Below, piece by piece: positions 45,600-54,360 of a DNA stretch of 64,000 nucleotides; position 1 is the stretch's first letter, and each line of letters starts with the position of its first letter. This DNA comes from Sagittula marina. GTDB lineage: Bacteria; Pseudomonadota; Alphaproteobacteria; Rhodobacterales; Rhodobacteraceae. Below the pieces are notes generated by a model. It was not told the DNA's origin and searched no databases. It saw only the letters and a program-made list of their open reading frames with translations. The stretch is from NCBI RefSeq assembly GCF_014196795.1, contig NZ_JACIEJ010000007.1, forward strand, positions 124,001 through 188,000, written 5' to 3'. A program made the position numbers and the translations under genes.

Positions 45600-46140
45600 A
45601 TTCGCTCTGGCGGACGTTGACACATGGCGCGCCCATAGGCGGATGGACGTGATGCCGATGAGGCCGGGGAATATCGCGGCGACTTCCTAGCGTGGGGCGA
45701 CACGAAGGGCGTTCTTGACCTGTTGCAGCAGCGCTCGACCAGATTTTCGAAGGCGATAGAGTGCGCTCACGCGTAGCTTGCGAGATTTCCGCATCGCTAT
45801 CTGGATCAGCACGTTACGCATGTCCATGAAGCGGGGAATTCGGTTCGCGTCATCGCCCCGGTTTGCAAAAGGGACGCTCGCTTCGACCAGGTTTTCGGCC
45901 GTGACCAGATCCGCGCCCGTGTCCTACGCCGGAACTGCAAGTAAACCTTCGACCATTTGCGGAACCTCCCGGGTAGGGAGCGCCACGGGGTACCCGTCCG
46001 CGGGAGCCACACATAACATCAGGAACAAGGCGGTGATTGGAAGGTCTGGGCTCGTTCGGGGCGCGGATTTCCAGGCTGAACTGCTGAAAGAACGTCCGTT
46101 CCTCCTCCAACGCAAGGTTCGGCAAACCCGGTCTTTATCC
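45600..46140 (-). pseudogene. Decayed IS5-family transposase remnant
   Basis: Pieces of an IS5-family transposase can be read on the minus strand in several frames. Near 46125-46020 TFFQQFSLEIRAPNEPRPSN and then NHRL correspond to the N-terminal EEWAFFEPF...R-P-NHRL region. From 46012 a shifted frame gives MWLPRTGTPWRSLPGRFRKW and SKVYLQFRR, the typical helix-turn-helix region. The catalytic DDE centre is missing. From about 45755 AFENLVERC leads, after a shift, to FPGLIGITSIRLWAR, the normal C-terminal end. The element is broken by an internal deletion and frameshifts and cannot move. Terminal inverted repeats were not identified. Confidence 0.65.
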
Positions 46141-46279
46141 TAGATACAAGCTTGTCTCATGCCTAATCGAAACTGTGAATCCTTTTTGTCGACAGGGCCT
46201 GGGTGCGTTCAACCCGAGCAGTACATATATCTGGCTGAGGCTGGTGAAATGCGAGCCATTGGATGAGTAGGACACAGGG

Positions 46280-46906
46280 ATGTTTTCACGCGCGACCCGA
46301 GCGATCACTGGCATCGCCAGTTCGCTGTCCGTCACGGCCTGTTCAGTTTTTGGCAGTGCGGCGGCACCGGAACCTGACTACATCGTGATCCTGTCCGAGC
46401 CGCCGTTCGAGGTGCGGGATTACGGCGAACTGGTCGTTGCTAAAACCGCGATGGCCGACGGCTCGCGCGCGGCGTTCAGCCGTCTGTTCAACTACATCTC
46501 GGGTGCCAACACCGGAGGCAGTGACATAGCGATGACCGCCCCGGTTCTAAACACTGACAACTCGGACGGATCGAAAATCGCCATGACCGCACCGGTCCTG
46601 CAGAGCGGCGAGGGTGGGCGCGAGATGCTTTTTGTGCTGCCCGATAACATGACACTGGAGGCCGCCCCCGCACCGACTGATTCCGCCGTCACCCTGGACA
46701 CCATAGGGCCGCGCCGGGTGGCGGTCGTGCAATATTCCGGGTTTATGGCTCGGAACGCTACAGCTGAGGAAACGCGTCTGCGCGACTGGATGGCGCGCAA
46801 AAACCTGACCGCTCAGGGCTCGGCGGACGTCGCGGGCTACAATCCGCCGTGGACGCTGCCGCCGTTGCGCCGCAACGAGGTTCTGATCCCGATCGACGCG
46901 AAATAG
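46280..46906 (+). CDS. SOUL haem-binding family lipoprotein
   Basis: A 208-residue protein. The N-terminus has a lipobox (SLSVTAC, Cys21), so it is probably lipid-anchored in the periplasm. The mature part matches the SOUL/HEBP family: EPDYIVILSEPPFEVRDYG, FSRLFNYISGAN, the repeated (D/K)IAMTAPVL segments, and YNPPWTLPPLRRNEVLIPI at the end. SOUL proteins bind tetrapyrroles such as haem, but the bacterial role is unclear. It lies just beyond the transposase remnant. Confidence 0.9.
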   Translation: MFSRATRAITGIASSLSVTACSVFGSAAAPEPDYIVILSEPPFEVRDYGELVVAKTAMADGSRAAFSRLFNYISGANTGGSDIAMTAPVLNTDNSDGSKIAMTAPVLQSGEGGREMLFVLPDNMTLEAAPAPTDSAVTLDTIGPRRVAVVQYSGFMARNATAEETRLRDWMARKNLTAQGSADVAGYNPPWTLPPLRRNEVLIPIDAK

Positions 46907-47225
46907 CACCGCAGGAACATTCATGTTCCTATCTTCTTCCGATTAACCTGTGGAATAGATCCCCAAATTTTATCGGGGCAGTGGCAGGATATCTCGACAC
47001 GCTGAACGGCAACCACTGCGTCGCCGTTGAATTAGGCGTCGGTGATGAGACCTTTCCGCCGCCTCTGGTGATGCAGGGGCCGGGTCGGGCAAGACCAACT
47101 CGCTGGCGCATCGTGTCGCATACCTGCGGATCAACGTTGCCGCAACGAAGCCTGAGATGTGAAAATGACCGAACTGAGACGAGGCGCCACGCGTTGACAC
47201 CCAAACATATCTGAAAGGGACCGCC
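46907..47225. other. Intergenic region without a supportable gene
   Basis: About 319 bases between the SOUL and aldo/keto reductase genes. Frames are open in places, but none has a start with a ribosome-binding site or a recognisable motif. The last bases (CTGAAAGGGACCGCC) give the ribosome-binding site of the reductase. The part from 46970 to 47160 may be leftover coding sequence. Confidence 0.4.
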
Positions 47226-48074
47226 ATGCATATCGACACCGTGTTATTGAAGAACACTGATAAGGTAAGTATGCCCAAGATCGGAATCGGAACCTGGCAC
47301 ATGGGTGAGACCCCAAAGTCCGCCGAGAGCGAGATTGCCGCCCTGCGCCACGCTCGCGACCTCGGCTTCGCGCATTTCGACACCGCCGAGATGTATGGCG
47401 AGGGCGGCGCCGAGGGCATCTTGGGCCAAGCTTTTTCTGAGCGGGACCGGGACGGGCTGTTCCTGACCTCCAAGGTGTATCCGTGGAACGCAGCGAAAAA
47501 CGGCATGGTCACCGCCTGCGAACAGTCGCTGAAGCGATTGCAAACCGATTACATTGATCTTTACTTGCTGCACTGGCCCGGATCGGTGCCGTTCGAGGAG
47601 ACATTGGATGGCGCGCGTATCCTGCTGGATCAAGGCAAGATCCGCGCCTTCGGGATCAGCAATTTCGACACTGAAGGGGTGCGGCAGATCATCGATGCGG
47701 GGCAGGGCGACCTCGTCAGCCTCAATCAGGTGATGCACAATATGCCCCATCGCGGCGTGGAACTGGATCTTTTCCCATTCATGGCAGAGCATGACATTAC
47801 GGCCGTGGCCTACTCCCCGTTGGAAATCGGCCCGACCAAGGCGATCCCCGGCATTGCCGATCTCGCCCGTGACGAAAACCTCACCGTGGCGCAGCTTATC
47901 CTTGCCTGGCATATGACCCGCGGTCTGGCGGTGCCCATCCCCAAGTCCAGCCGGATCGAGCATCTCGACGATCTGGCCGCTGCTGTCCAGGTGCAACTTT
48001 CCCCGTCAACGCTCGATCGGATCGACGAACTGGCCCCGCGTCCGCCGCAGCCTGTGCCGCTGGAGATCCGCTGA
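47226..48074 (+). CDS. Aldo/keto reductase
   Basis: A 282-residue NADPH-dependent oxidoreductase of the (beta/alpha)8-barrel type. The tetrad is visible: Asp52 and Tyr57 in FDTAEMYGEGG, Lys83 in TSKVYPWN and His116 in YLLHWPGS. The AFGISNFD segment and the C-terminal cofactor loop VPIPKSSRIEHLDD are standard. AAAGGGACC precedes the ATG. The substrate is not deducible. It stands alone between gene-poor stretches. Confidence 0.93.
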   Translation: MHIDTVLLKNTDKVSMPKIGIGTWHMGETPKSAESEIAALRHARDLGFAHFDTAEMYGEGGAEGILGQAFSERDRDGLFLTSKVYPWNAAKNGMVTACEQSLKRLQTDYIDLYLLHWPGSVPFEETLDGARILLDQGKIRAFGISNFDTEGVRQIIDAGQGDLVSLNQVMHNMPHRGVELDLFPFMAEHDITAVAYSPLEIGPTKAIPGIADLARDENLTVAQLILAWHMTRGLAVPIPKSSRIEHLDDLAAAVQVQLSPSTLDRIDELAPRPPQPVPLEIR

Positions 48075-49829
48075 CCGGGGCGGCGTGCCTAGTGTACCAA
48101 GGGTGAAGTGGACTGGGCTTTTCAGCTGCGTCCGGGGCGAACCCTTTGTTAATCGCCGTCTTGCCAGACTCTCATTTGAACGGAACATCTCCCACTTGAA
48201 GCGGACGCGATCTTCGCGCGGCCTTAAGCGGATCGTTTCTGACGCGCGAAAGCCCTCGCTCACGGGGTGAGCTTCAGATCGCCCTGAAGTCTCAGCTGCA
48301 AGGGAAATAAATTTTCAAAAAGACCGCTTGGGAAAACTCGGTCCCAAAGCCCCCATGAGATTAGTCGGCTATGGCACAATGTGCTTGCCAGAAAATCGAG
48401 AGTTTTTTTCGACATGTCGTCATGAGCTCAATGATATGCAGGCATCGCTATGCATTCCATTTGGGTTCCACCGCCCGAAGCTGGGAACGGTCCAGAAACT
48501 CAAAAGCTGCTGCACCATGGATCCAGAGTGGAAGCAGACATTTGCCCAATGTTTCGCTTCTCGTTGTCGGTGGAGATTGGTCGATACCGACGCGTCACAT
48601 TGATAACTTCATCTACGCCGATGACCCCGGCGTTGATACGGACGTTACCCTTAAATATCGCAGTGACGACAAAGGAATTGACGTAAACGAAGTCTGGCCA
48701 ATTGCTGAGCCTCCACCGCGTGCTGTCGGTTGGCCTGATGTCTCCCGCAGCTTATAAGGTTCCAGAGCACGCTTCACCGGTGCGGATCATCCGTCGCAGC
48801 CTCGCGCAAGCCGAGTTTCGCTACGTCATGAGGCTTCCCGCTCAATCATGGTGTCCGCTCTTTTTTCTGACCGGAAAACCGCAGGCCCCGTGGAAGTGAA
48901 CTCTGCATCGCAAGCAATTTGACTGGTGCTGCTGTGACGCACCGGGAGCACAAAACAATCCGCGAAGGTGGTCGCGGCAAGGCTTTGCGTGTGACCTTTC
49001 ACTTGGCCGAATTTGGTCCTGTATACTGTCTCAAAAGCCGTGCGGATGCGGCTCGATACCGGCGTGCACATGAATGGATGATCTTTCGTTATCAATGAGT
49101 TGATCCGGCAAAGATCGCTTCTCTTTTCCTGCCAAAGGCCTGCAACCTCTGGTGCGCGTCATTTCGCCAGTGTCGCCCAATCCAGTCGAGCGTCTTGGCC
49201 CGCTGCGCCGCGGCGAACGGAAAAACGGCTGCGACCCGTCCTTGTTAGGCGCAGTGCGTAGGCACGAGTGGCAGCCGGCTGGCGCAAAGCGTCCAACTGC
49301 CTGGTGCTGGCAAAGTTCTCAGGCCGTGGAAGCCTTTAATCAGCGCCCGTGTGGCATCCTTGCCAAGGCAATGTGCTTGGATATTTGCGCCCTCCAGCTG
49401 AGACCGCGAAGTTTGTCGCTGTCACAAGACAACAGTTGTTTATGCAGTTTCCGGTGAAGCCAAGGCGAGATCAGGTCGGGACGGCGGATCTGGACATGCC
49501 CGACACGTCGAGTTCGCGCAGGCGCAAGGTGCTTAAAGCGGGGCAGGGCAGGCGACGGCACTGCTGGCAACCGCAGGCCTCACCCGTCCGGTTCTCTGAC
49601 GCTAAATTTGTCCGACTGCAGAGCAAACAACCCGTCGCGTACATCTTCACACCAACGGTTTGCACATGATCCGGTTGTCACGATGATCGTCGAAAATCAA
49701 TCCCTTACGAGGGCGCAGCAATGATTGCCGAGGACATCGACTTGGTCGAAATCTATGGCTATGGTTCCCCACGTTGGGAGGCTGTCCGATTTTTTCAGTC
49801 GCTAGATCGGGCGGAACCGGGGAGGACAA
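48075..49829. other. Gene-poor 1.75-kb stretch, probably degraded sequence
   Basis: I found no frame here that I would call a gene. Open frames are short, overlap on both strands and lack ribosome-binding sites. One piece near 48545-48757 (containing VVGGDWSIPTRHIDNFIYAD) has a protein-like composition but no start or partner. Base composition is less GC-rich than the flanks in places (48300-48440). It follows a lone reductase and precedes an AraC regulator in a region with a decayed insertion sequence nearby, so worn-out transferred DNA is the likely content. The final bases carry the GGGGAGGACAA ribosome-binding site of the AraC gene. Confidence 0.5.
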
Positions 49830-50774
49830 ATGACGCAGGAACTTAGCCATATCACGACCGATGAAATTCCGATCGAAGTTCTGCGCCAGGACATAAATGA
49901 GATTTGCGGCGCTTTCGAGATAGAGCCCGCTCACCGCGAAGGCCCATCGCATGGATTGGCCCGGAGCCAAAGAATGGGTGGTTTCGACGCGGCGCTCGTG
50001 TCGCTCGATGCGCAGCATGTAAACCGGACGCGAACTTGTATCCGTCGCGATCCAGCGGAATACCTGTACATGCTGGTGCAGGATGTCGGCGAATGCGTCG
50101 TGCATCAGAACGGGGCCGCAACCTTGCTGCGGCCGGGCGACATGTTTCTCGTGGATGCAACCCGACCTTCCCAATTTATCTATGACGGAAAACTGTCGCA
50201 TCAGATTTCTGTGCACCTGCCCCGAGACGAGATGATCGGGCGATTTGGCAGCATCTGCGAAGGCGGAGTTGCGGTCGATCGCACCGATCCCCTTTGGGTC
50301 GCGCTCAGGGCCGTGCTATGCAAAATGACGCAGTGCCCGCCCGGCGCAGGGACGCAATTGAGCGAAGCTTTCTATGGGCTTCTGGGTGCCTATCTTCACC
50401 AGCGTCACACCCAGTTGCCTGACGCGCGCGGGCAAATCGTCGAACAGGCGTTGCACTTGATGGCACGACATTTTCGCGATCCTGACTTCGGCCCGAGCAA
50501 GCTGGCGTCGGAATTGCGCGTCTCTCTGCGCAGTCTGCAACGCTATTTCGAACCTTTGGGTGAAACCCCCGGCCAACGTCTGTTGCACCTGAGGTTGGCG
50601 CGGGCACATTCGGAACTGTCCGGCGGGCGCTGCAGGGATGGTGCAGTCGCTGACTGTGCCTACCGGTGCGGGTTCAACGATCTGTCGCATTTCTACCGTG
50701 CCTTCCGACAGCGGTATGGAACAACGCCGGGCGCTGTTGCTGCCTTGTCCGGCAATGCTGGCGTGATTGGCTAA
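49830..50774 (+). CDS. AraC-family transcriptional regulator (FeaR-like)
   Basis: A 314-residue DNA-binding regulator. Residues about 30-170 resemble the AraC-binding-like sensory domain of the FeaR group (AEYLYMLVQDVGECVVHQ, GDMFLVDATRPSQFIYDG). The C-terminal 100 residues carry two helix-turn-helix motifs (FGPSKLASELRVSLRSLQRY; AVADCAYRCGFNDLSHFYRA) ending in the classical FRQRYGTTPGAV. GGGGAGGACAA precedes the ATG. It is directly upstream of the aldehyde dehydrogenase gene and probably activates it and possibly the nearby GMC oxidoreductase. Confidence 0.9.
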   Translation: MTQELSHITTDEIPIEVLRQDINEICGAFEIEPAHREGPSHGLARSQRMGGFDAALVSLDAQHVNRTRTCIRRDPAEYLYMLVQDVGECVVHQNGAATLLRPGDMFLVDATRPSQFIYDGKLSHQISVHLPRDEMIGRFGSICEGGVAVDRTDPLWVALRAVLCKMTQCPPGAGTQLSEAFYGLLGAYLHQRHTQLPDARGQIVEQALHLMARHFRDPDFGPSKLASELRVSLRSLQRYFEPLGETPGQRLLHLRLARAHSELSGGRCRDGAVADCAYRCGFNDLSHFYRAFRQRYGTTPGAVAALSGNAGVIG

Positions 50775-50839
50775 CAGATCTGTCGTCTTCGCCCAAGATC
50801 AGCTTTCGTCGGGACCATAGCCTTCGTGTCGAGGATATG

Positions 50840-50858
50840 TTCCGGCCTTCTGCCGGAA
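50840..50858. promoter_or_regulatory. Inverted repeat before the aldehyde dehydrogenase gene
   Basis: TTCCGGC (50840-50846) and GCCGGAA (50852-50858) form a perfect seven-base inverted repeat with five bases between, 20 bases before the chosen start at 50878. It could be an operator or a small mRNA stem near the ribosome-binding site GGAGG. AraC-family sites are usually direct repeats, so the link with the adjacent regulator is unsure. Confidence 0.4.
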
Positions 50859-50877
50859 TGCGATGACGGAGGACATC

Positions 50878-52296
50878 ATGAAGGACACGATCGAGACCAT
50901 TGGACTGATCGCAAACGGAGAGCGGGTTGAGACGATCAGCCGCTTCGAGGTTCGAAATCCGGGCACTGGCAACGTCGCAGGCTATGCGCCTGATGCGGGC
51001 CAGGACGAGCTGGACCGCGCCGTCTCTGCGGCCAAGGCAGCATTCCCGGCTTGGGCGGCCACGTCGGATGAAGAGCGCGCCGCGGCTTGCAACGCTGTTG
51101 CCGATCATATCGAGGCCCACGCCGAAGAGCTTGCCCAGCTGATCACCCTTGAACAGGGCAAACCCCTGGGCGGTCTGGGGTCGCGTTGGGAAATTGGCGG
51201 TGCCGTCGCCTGGGCGCGGTATACAGCCGCGTTGTGCCTGCCGATGAAGGTTCTTCAGGACACGAACGAAGGCAAAGTCGAGATGTACCGCAAGCCGCTG
51301 GGCGTCGTGGGGTCGATCACGCCGTGGAATTTTCCCGTGATGATCGCCGTCTGGCACATCCTGCCCGCATTGCGCAGCGGAAACACCGTGGTCAGCAAAC
51401 CGTCTCCGATGACGCCACTTGCATCGCTGCGGCTGGTGGAACTGATGAACGAGCTCCTGCCTGCTGGTCTGGTCAACTCGGTCAGCGCGGCAGACGGGGC
51501 CTTCAACATGGGCGCTGCGATGTCCTCTCACGAAGACATCGCCAAGATCGTATTCACCGGGTCCTGCGGCACCGGCCAGAAGGTCATGCAATCGGGCGCC
51601 GAGACCATGAAGCGCCTGACGCTGGAGATGGGCGGCAACGACGCAGGCATCGTTCTGCCCGACGCTGACCCGCAGGCCATTGCCGAAGGCCTGTTCTGGG
51701 GCGCCTTCATCAACAATGGCCAGACATGCGCCGCGATGAAGCGTCTCTATGTGCATGACGACATTCACGACGCTGTCTGCGAGGCGCTGGTCGCCTATGC
51801 CAGCAACATCAAGGTCGGTGAGGGCACGCTTGAAGACAGTGTACTCGGCCCGGTTCAGAACAAGGCGCAGTTCGACAAGGTGGCACGTCTGGTGGCAGCC
51901 GCCAAGGAGACAGGGCAGGTGCTTTTGGGCGGCGAGCCCGGCGAAGGGTTGTTCTACCCTCCGACCATCATAGCCGGCCTCGGCGCAGACGACGCGCTTG
52001 TATATGAGGAGCAGTTCGGCCCCGCGCTGCCCGTGATCCGCTATACCGACGTCGAAGACGCCTTGGCGCAGGCCAACGCGCTGGACGTAGGTCTCGGCGG
52101 TTCTGTGTGGTCATCCGACAAGGACGAGGCCAAGGCCGTGGCGCAGCGGATGGAATGCGGCACAGTCTGGATCAACGGCCATGGCGGTATTCAGCCCAAT
52201 GCGCCCTTTGGTGGCGTCAAGAAGTCCGGGTTCGGCGTCGAATTTGGCGAGGAAGGCCTGAAGGAATACACCGACATTCAAGTCATCTTTTCCTGA
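50878..52296 (+). CDS. NAD(P)-dependent aldehyde dehydrogenase
   Basis: A 472-residue enzyme that oxidises an aldehyde to the acid. Catalytic Cys284 (NNGQTCAAMKRL) and Glu250 (LTLEMGGNDAG) are present, as are the cofactor segment ITPWNFPVMIAVWHILPALRSGN split by family positions 147-169, and KSGFGVEFGEEGLKEYT at the C-terminus. GGAGG lies five bases before ATG 50878; ATG 50863 is also open. It is preceded by the AraC regulator and followed by a terminator; a GMC oxidoreductase converges from downstream and could supply its aldehyde substrate. Confidence 0.95.
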   Translation: MKDTIETIGLIANGERVETISRFEVRNPGTGNVAGYAPDAGQDELDRAVSAAKAAFPAWAATSDEERAAACNAVADHIEAHAEELAQLITLEQGKPLGGLGSRWEIGGAVAWARYTAALCLPMKVLQDTNEGKVEMYRKPLGVVGSITPWNFPVMIAVWHILPALRSGNTVVSKPSPMTPLASLRLVELMNELLPAGLVNSVSAADGAFNMGAAMSSHEDIAKIVFTGSCGTGQKVMQSGAETMKRLTLEMGGNDAGIVLPDADPQAIAEGLFWGAFINNGQTCAAMKRLYVHDDIHDAVCEALVAYASNIKVGEGTLEDSVLGPVQNKAQFDKVARLVAAAKETGQVLLGGEPGEGLFYPPTIIAGLGADDALVYEEQFGPALPVIRYTDVEDALAQANALDVGLGGSVWSSDKDEAKAVAQRMECGTVWINGHGGIQPNAPFGGVKKSGFGVEFGEEGLKEYTDIQVIFS

Positions 52297-52321
52297 TCCG
52301 CACAGTACACATCAACCAATG

Positions 52322-52345
52322 GCGCCCGCCTCGGCGGGCGCTTTC
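52322..52345 (+). terminator. Terminator after the aldehyde dehydrogenase gene
   Basis: GCGCCCGCC (52322-52330) pairs with GGCGGGCGC (52333-52341); the innermost pairs open to form the loop. It is followed by TTTC and lies 26 bases after the stop. Confidence 0.7.
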
Positions 52346-52645
52346 ACCGGTAGGTAAAACGTTGTGATCATCATTCGTCGGGGGCTGCGGCCCTTGCCTT
52401 GTTTGAGGGGGCCGCGTTCGAGCAGCCGCTGGACGGGTTCTCCGGTCAGGAATACCAGAAGATCACCGAAATTCTCCGCGCCAGAGACTGGTCGATGATG
52501 AACCGCGTTGTTCACTGATCAAGCTAACTGTTCTGCCCGCCGTGAAATTTCTCATCGCAAGATGTAGGCTGCGCCAACTCTGAAATAGTACGCTCTTTCA
52601 GCCACGTGCCGGGAGACTTAGACGGATTGCTTCGAGTTACGCATG
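52346..52645. other. Region with a possible C-terminal gene remnant
   Basis: Between the two terminators a plus-strand frame is open from about 52354 to the TGA at 52516-52518. It has no good start, but its second half (FEGAAFEQPLDGFSGQEYQK then ITEILRARDWSMMNRVVH) reads like the tail of a protein. It may be the end of a deleted gene of the oxidation module. The rest up to the GMC terminator shows no gene. Confidence 0.3.
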
Positions 52646-52680
52646 AGAAGGCCCGCCCCTGGAAGGGAAGGGCGGGCCAG
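52646..52680 (-). terminator. Rho-independent terminator of the GMC oxidoreductase gene
   Basis: GGCCCGCCC and GGGCGGGCC (52678-52670 and 52658-52650 on the minus strand) form a nine-base-pair stem with a loop of about eleven bases, followed by TTCTC. It lies just after the stop at 52702. Confidence 0.75.
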
Positions 52681-52701
52681 ATAGCGCGTTGCAGAAAGGT
52701 A

Positions 52702-54360
52702 TCAGCGATGCGCATCCTTGATCATGTCCGCTGCCTTTTCCGCGACCATGATGACCGGAGCATTCGTATTGCCGGCCATCACGCGTGGGAAGATCGACGC
52801 ATCTACCACCCGCAGTCCCTGAAGCCCGCGTACGCGCAGCTCGGGGTCGACCACCGCAGTTTCGCCGGTGCCCATGGCGCAGGTGCCGTTTTGGTGGTGA
52901 TAGGACAGCACCGCAGTGCGGGCATAGGCGGCGAGATCCTCGTCGCTTTGCACATGTTCGCCCGGGTAGATTTCACGGCCCTTCCATTCAGCCAGCGCCG
53001 GTTGCTGCGCGATCTCGCGCATCTGGCGCATGTTCTTCACGAGTATGTCGACGTCATGGCTGTCCGACAACACCTTGGGGTCGATATGCAGCGGATCGTC
53101 AATCGACGGACCCGTCAGCCGGATCTCGCCGGTCGAGGCCGGCTGCACCCCCGATGCGTTCAGGGTGAAGGCATTGCCGGTCGGCTGCTCCATCTCGGGC
53201 GTGTAGTAGGGCACATGGAAGAAGAGGGGCTGCATGTCCGGCCCGGGCAGGGACGGGTCCGAGCGCATGAACAGATGCGCATGCAGTACGGTGATCGCCA
53301 TGTCCGACGGCGCCGGGATCTCCTGCGCGCCTTCGTAGATCACCGGACAAAGCGTGTGGTCATTGAGGTTCTGACCGACGCCAGGCAGGTCATGACGGAC
53401 CTCGATTCCGACCTCTTCGAGATGCGCGCGTGGACCGATGCCGGACATCATCAGGATGCGCGGGCTCTCGATCGCACCGCCACAGACGATGACCTCGCGC
53501 GTGGCCGAGACTTGCCGCTCCGCACCGTCTTGCAAGTAGCGCACGCCGGTGGCGCGGTCGCCGTCCAGCGTCACATCCAGCACGCGGGCGTTGGTGATCA
53601 GCGTCAGGTTCTCGCGCTCCAGCGCCGGGCGCAGGAAAGCCGCCGCGGTCGAGGCACGCTGCCCGTCCTTGGTGTTCAGATCGACGTATGCCACGCCATC
53701 CTGCTGTGCCCCGTTGGTGTCCTCGTTCAGCGGGTGCCCGGCTTCGACGGCCGCGTCGACGATGGCGCGCGTGATGGGGTGCGGCTCGAAATCGGCGGTG
53801 ACATGCAGCGGGCCGCCGACACCATGGTACTCATCTTCCCCGCGCGAAAAATCCTCGGACTTGCGGAAATACGGCAGGACGGATGTGTAATCCCAACCTT
53901 CACAGCCGAAATCGCTGGCCCATGCATCGTAGTCCGAAGCATTCCCGCGCACGTAGATCATGCCGTTCAACGACGACGAGCCGCCCAGCGTCTTGCCCCG
54001 CGGCCAGTAGAGCTGACGATTTGCGGCGTTTTCCTGCGGCACGGTCTGGTAGCCCCAGTCGAAATCGGTCCCCCAAAGCTCGATCAGGCGCATCGGGGTC
54101 GAAATCATTGCATCCGCATCCGGTCCGCCAGCTTCCAGCAACAGCACCCGCGCGCCGTCCTCGGTCAGTCGGTTGGCCAGCACGCAGCCGGCGCTACCTG
54201 CGCCGATGATGACGTAGTCATGGTCCGTCTCCTGAGCGTCAGCCGGGTTCACCGATGCCCCCCACAGTCCGCCGCCCAGGCTGAGAACGCCGGAAGCGAC
54301 GGCTGTACGCCCCAGAAAGCTGCGGCGGTTTAACTTTTGCGTCTTAGGGTCTTTCATCAT
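52702..54360 (-). CDS. Tat-exported GMC family FAD oxidoreductase
   Basis: A 552-residue flavoprotein that oxidises an alcohol to an aldehyde. The N-terminus has a twin-arginine signal (NRRSFLG, Arg12-Arg13, then a hydrophobic stretch to about residue 42), so the folded enzyme is probably exported to the periplasm. The FAD site is DYVIIGAGSAGCVLANR (about 49-65), with the GMC signature GKTLGGSSSLNGMIYVRG. The C-terminal active-site region is SYHHQNGTCAMGTGE, with Asn in AGNTNAPVIM as the second position. The start at 54360 follows GGGAGGACCCC. It converges with the aldehyde dehydrogenase. The substrate is unknown; choline and polyether dehydrogenases are relatives. Confidence 0.93.
   Translation of the reverse strand: MMKDPKTQKLNRRSFLGRTAVASGVLSLGGGLWGASVNPADAQETDHDYVIIGAGSAGCVLANRLTEDGARVLLLEAGGPDADAMISTPMRLIELWGTDFDWGYQTVPQENAANRQLYWPRGKTLGGSSSLNGMIYVRGNASDYDAWASDFGCEGWDYTSVLPYFRKSEDFSRGEDEYHGVGGPLHVTADFEPHPITRAIVDAAVEAGHPLNEDTNGAQQDGVAYVDLNTKDGQRASTAAAFLRPALERENLTLITNARVLDVTLDGDRATGVRYLQDGAERQVSATREVIVCGGAIESPRILMMSGIGPRAHLEEVGIEVRHDLPGVGQNLNDHTLCPVIYEGAQEIPAPSDMAITVLHAHLFMRSDPSLPGPDMQPLFFHVPYYTPEMEQPTGNAFTLNASGVQPASTGEIRLTGPSIDDPLHIDPKVLSDSHDVDILVKNMRQMREIAQQPALAEWKGREIYPGEHVQSDEDLAAYARTAVLSYHHQNGTCAMGTGETAVVDPELRVRGLQGLRVVDASIFPRVMAGNTNAPVIMVAEKAADMIKDAHR

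Noticed and set aside
52606-54333. 575-codon plus-strand frame opposite the GMC oxidoreductase
   Set aside because: Antisense shadow; composition dominated by Arg, His and Val with no motif.
49830-54360. Choline-to-betaine pathway (BetB/BetA) for the dehydrogenase and GMC genes
   Set aside because: The protein classes fit, but the GMC enzyme is Tat-exported, the regulator is AraC-type and not BetI, and no choline transporter is adjacent, so the specific names are not justified.
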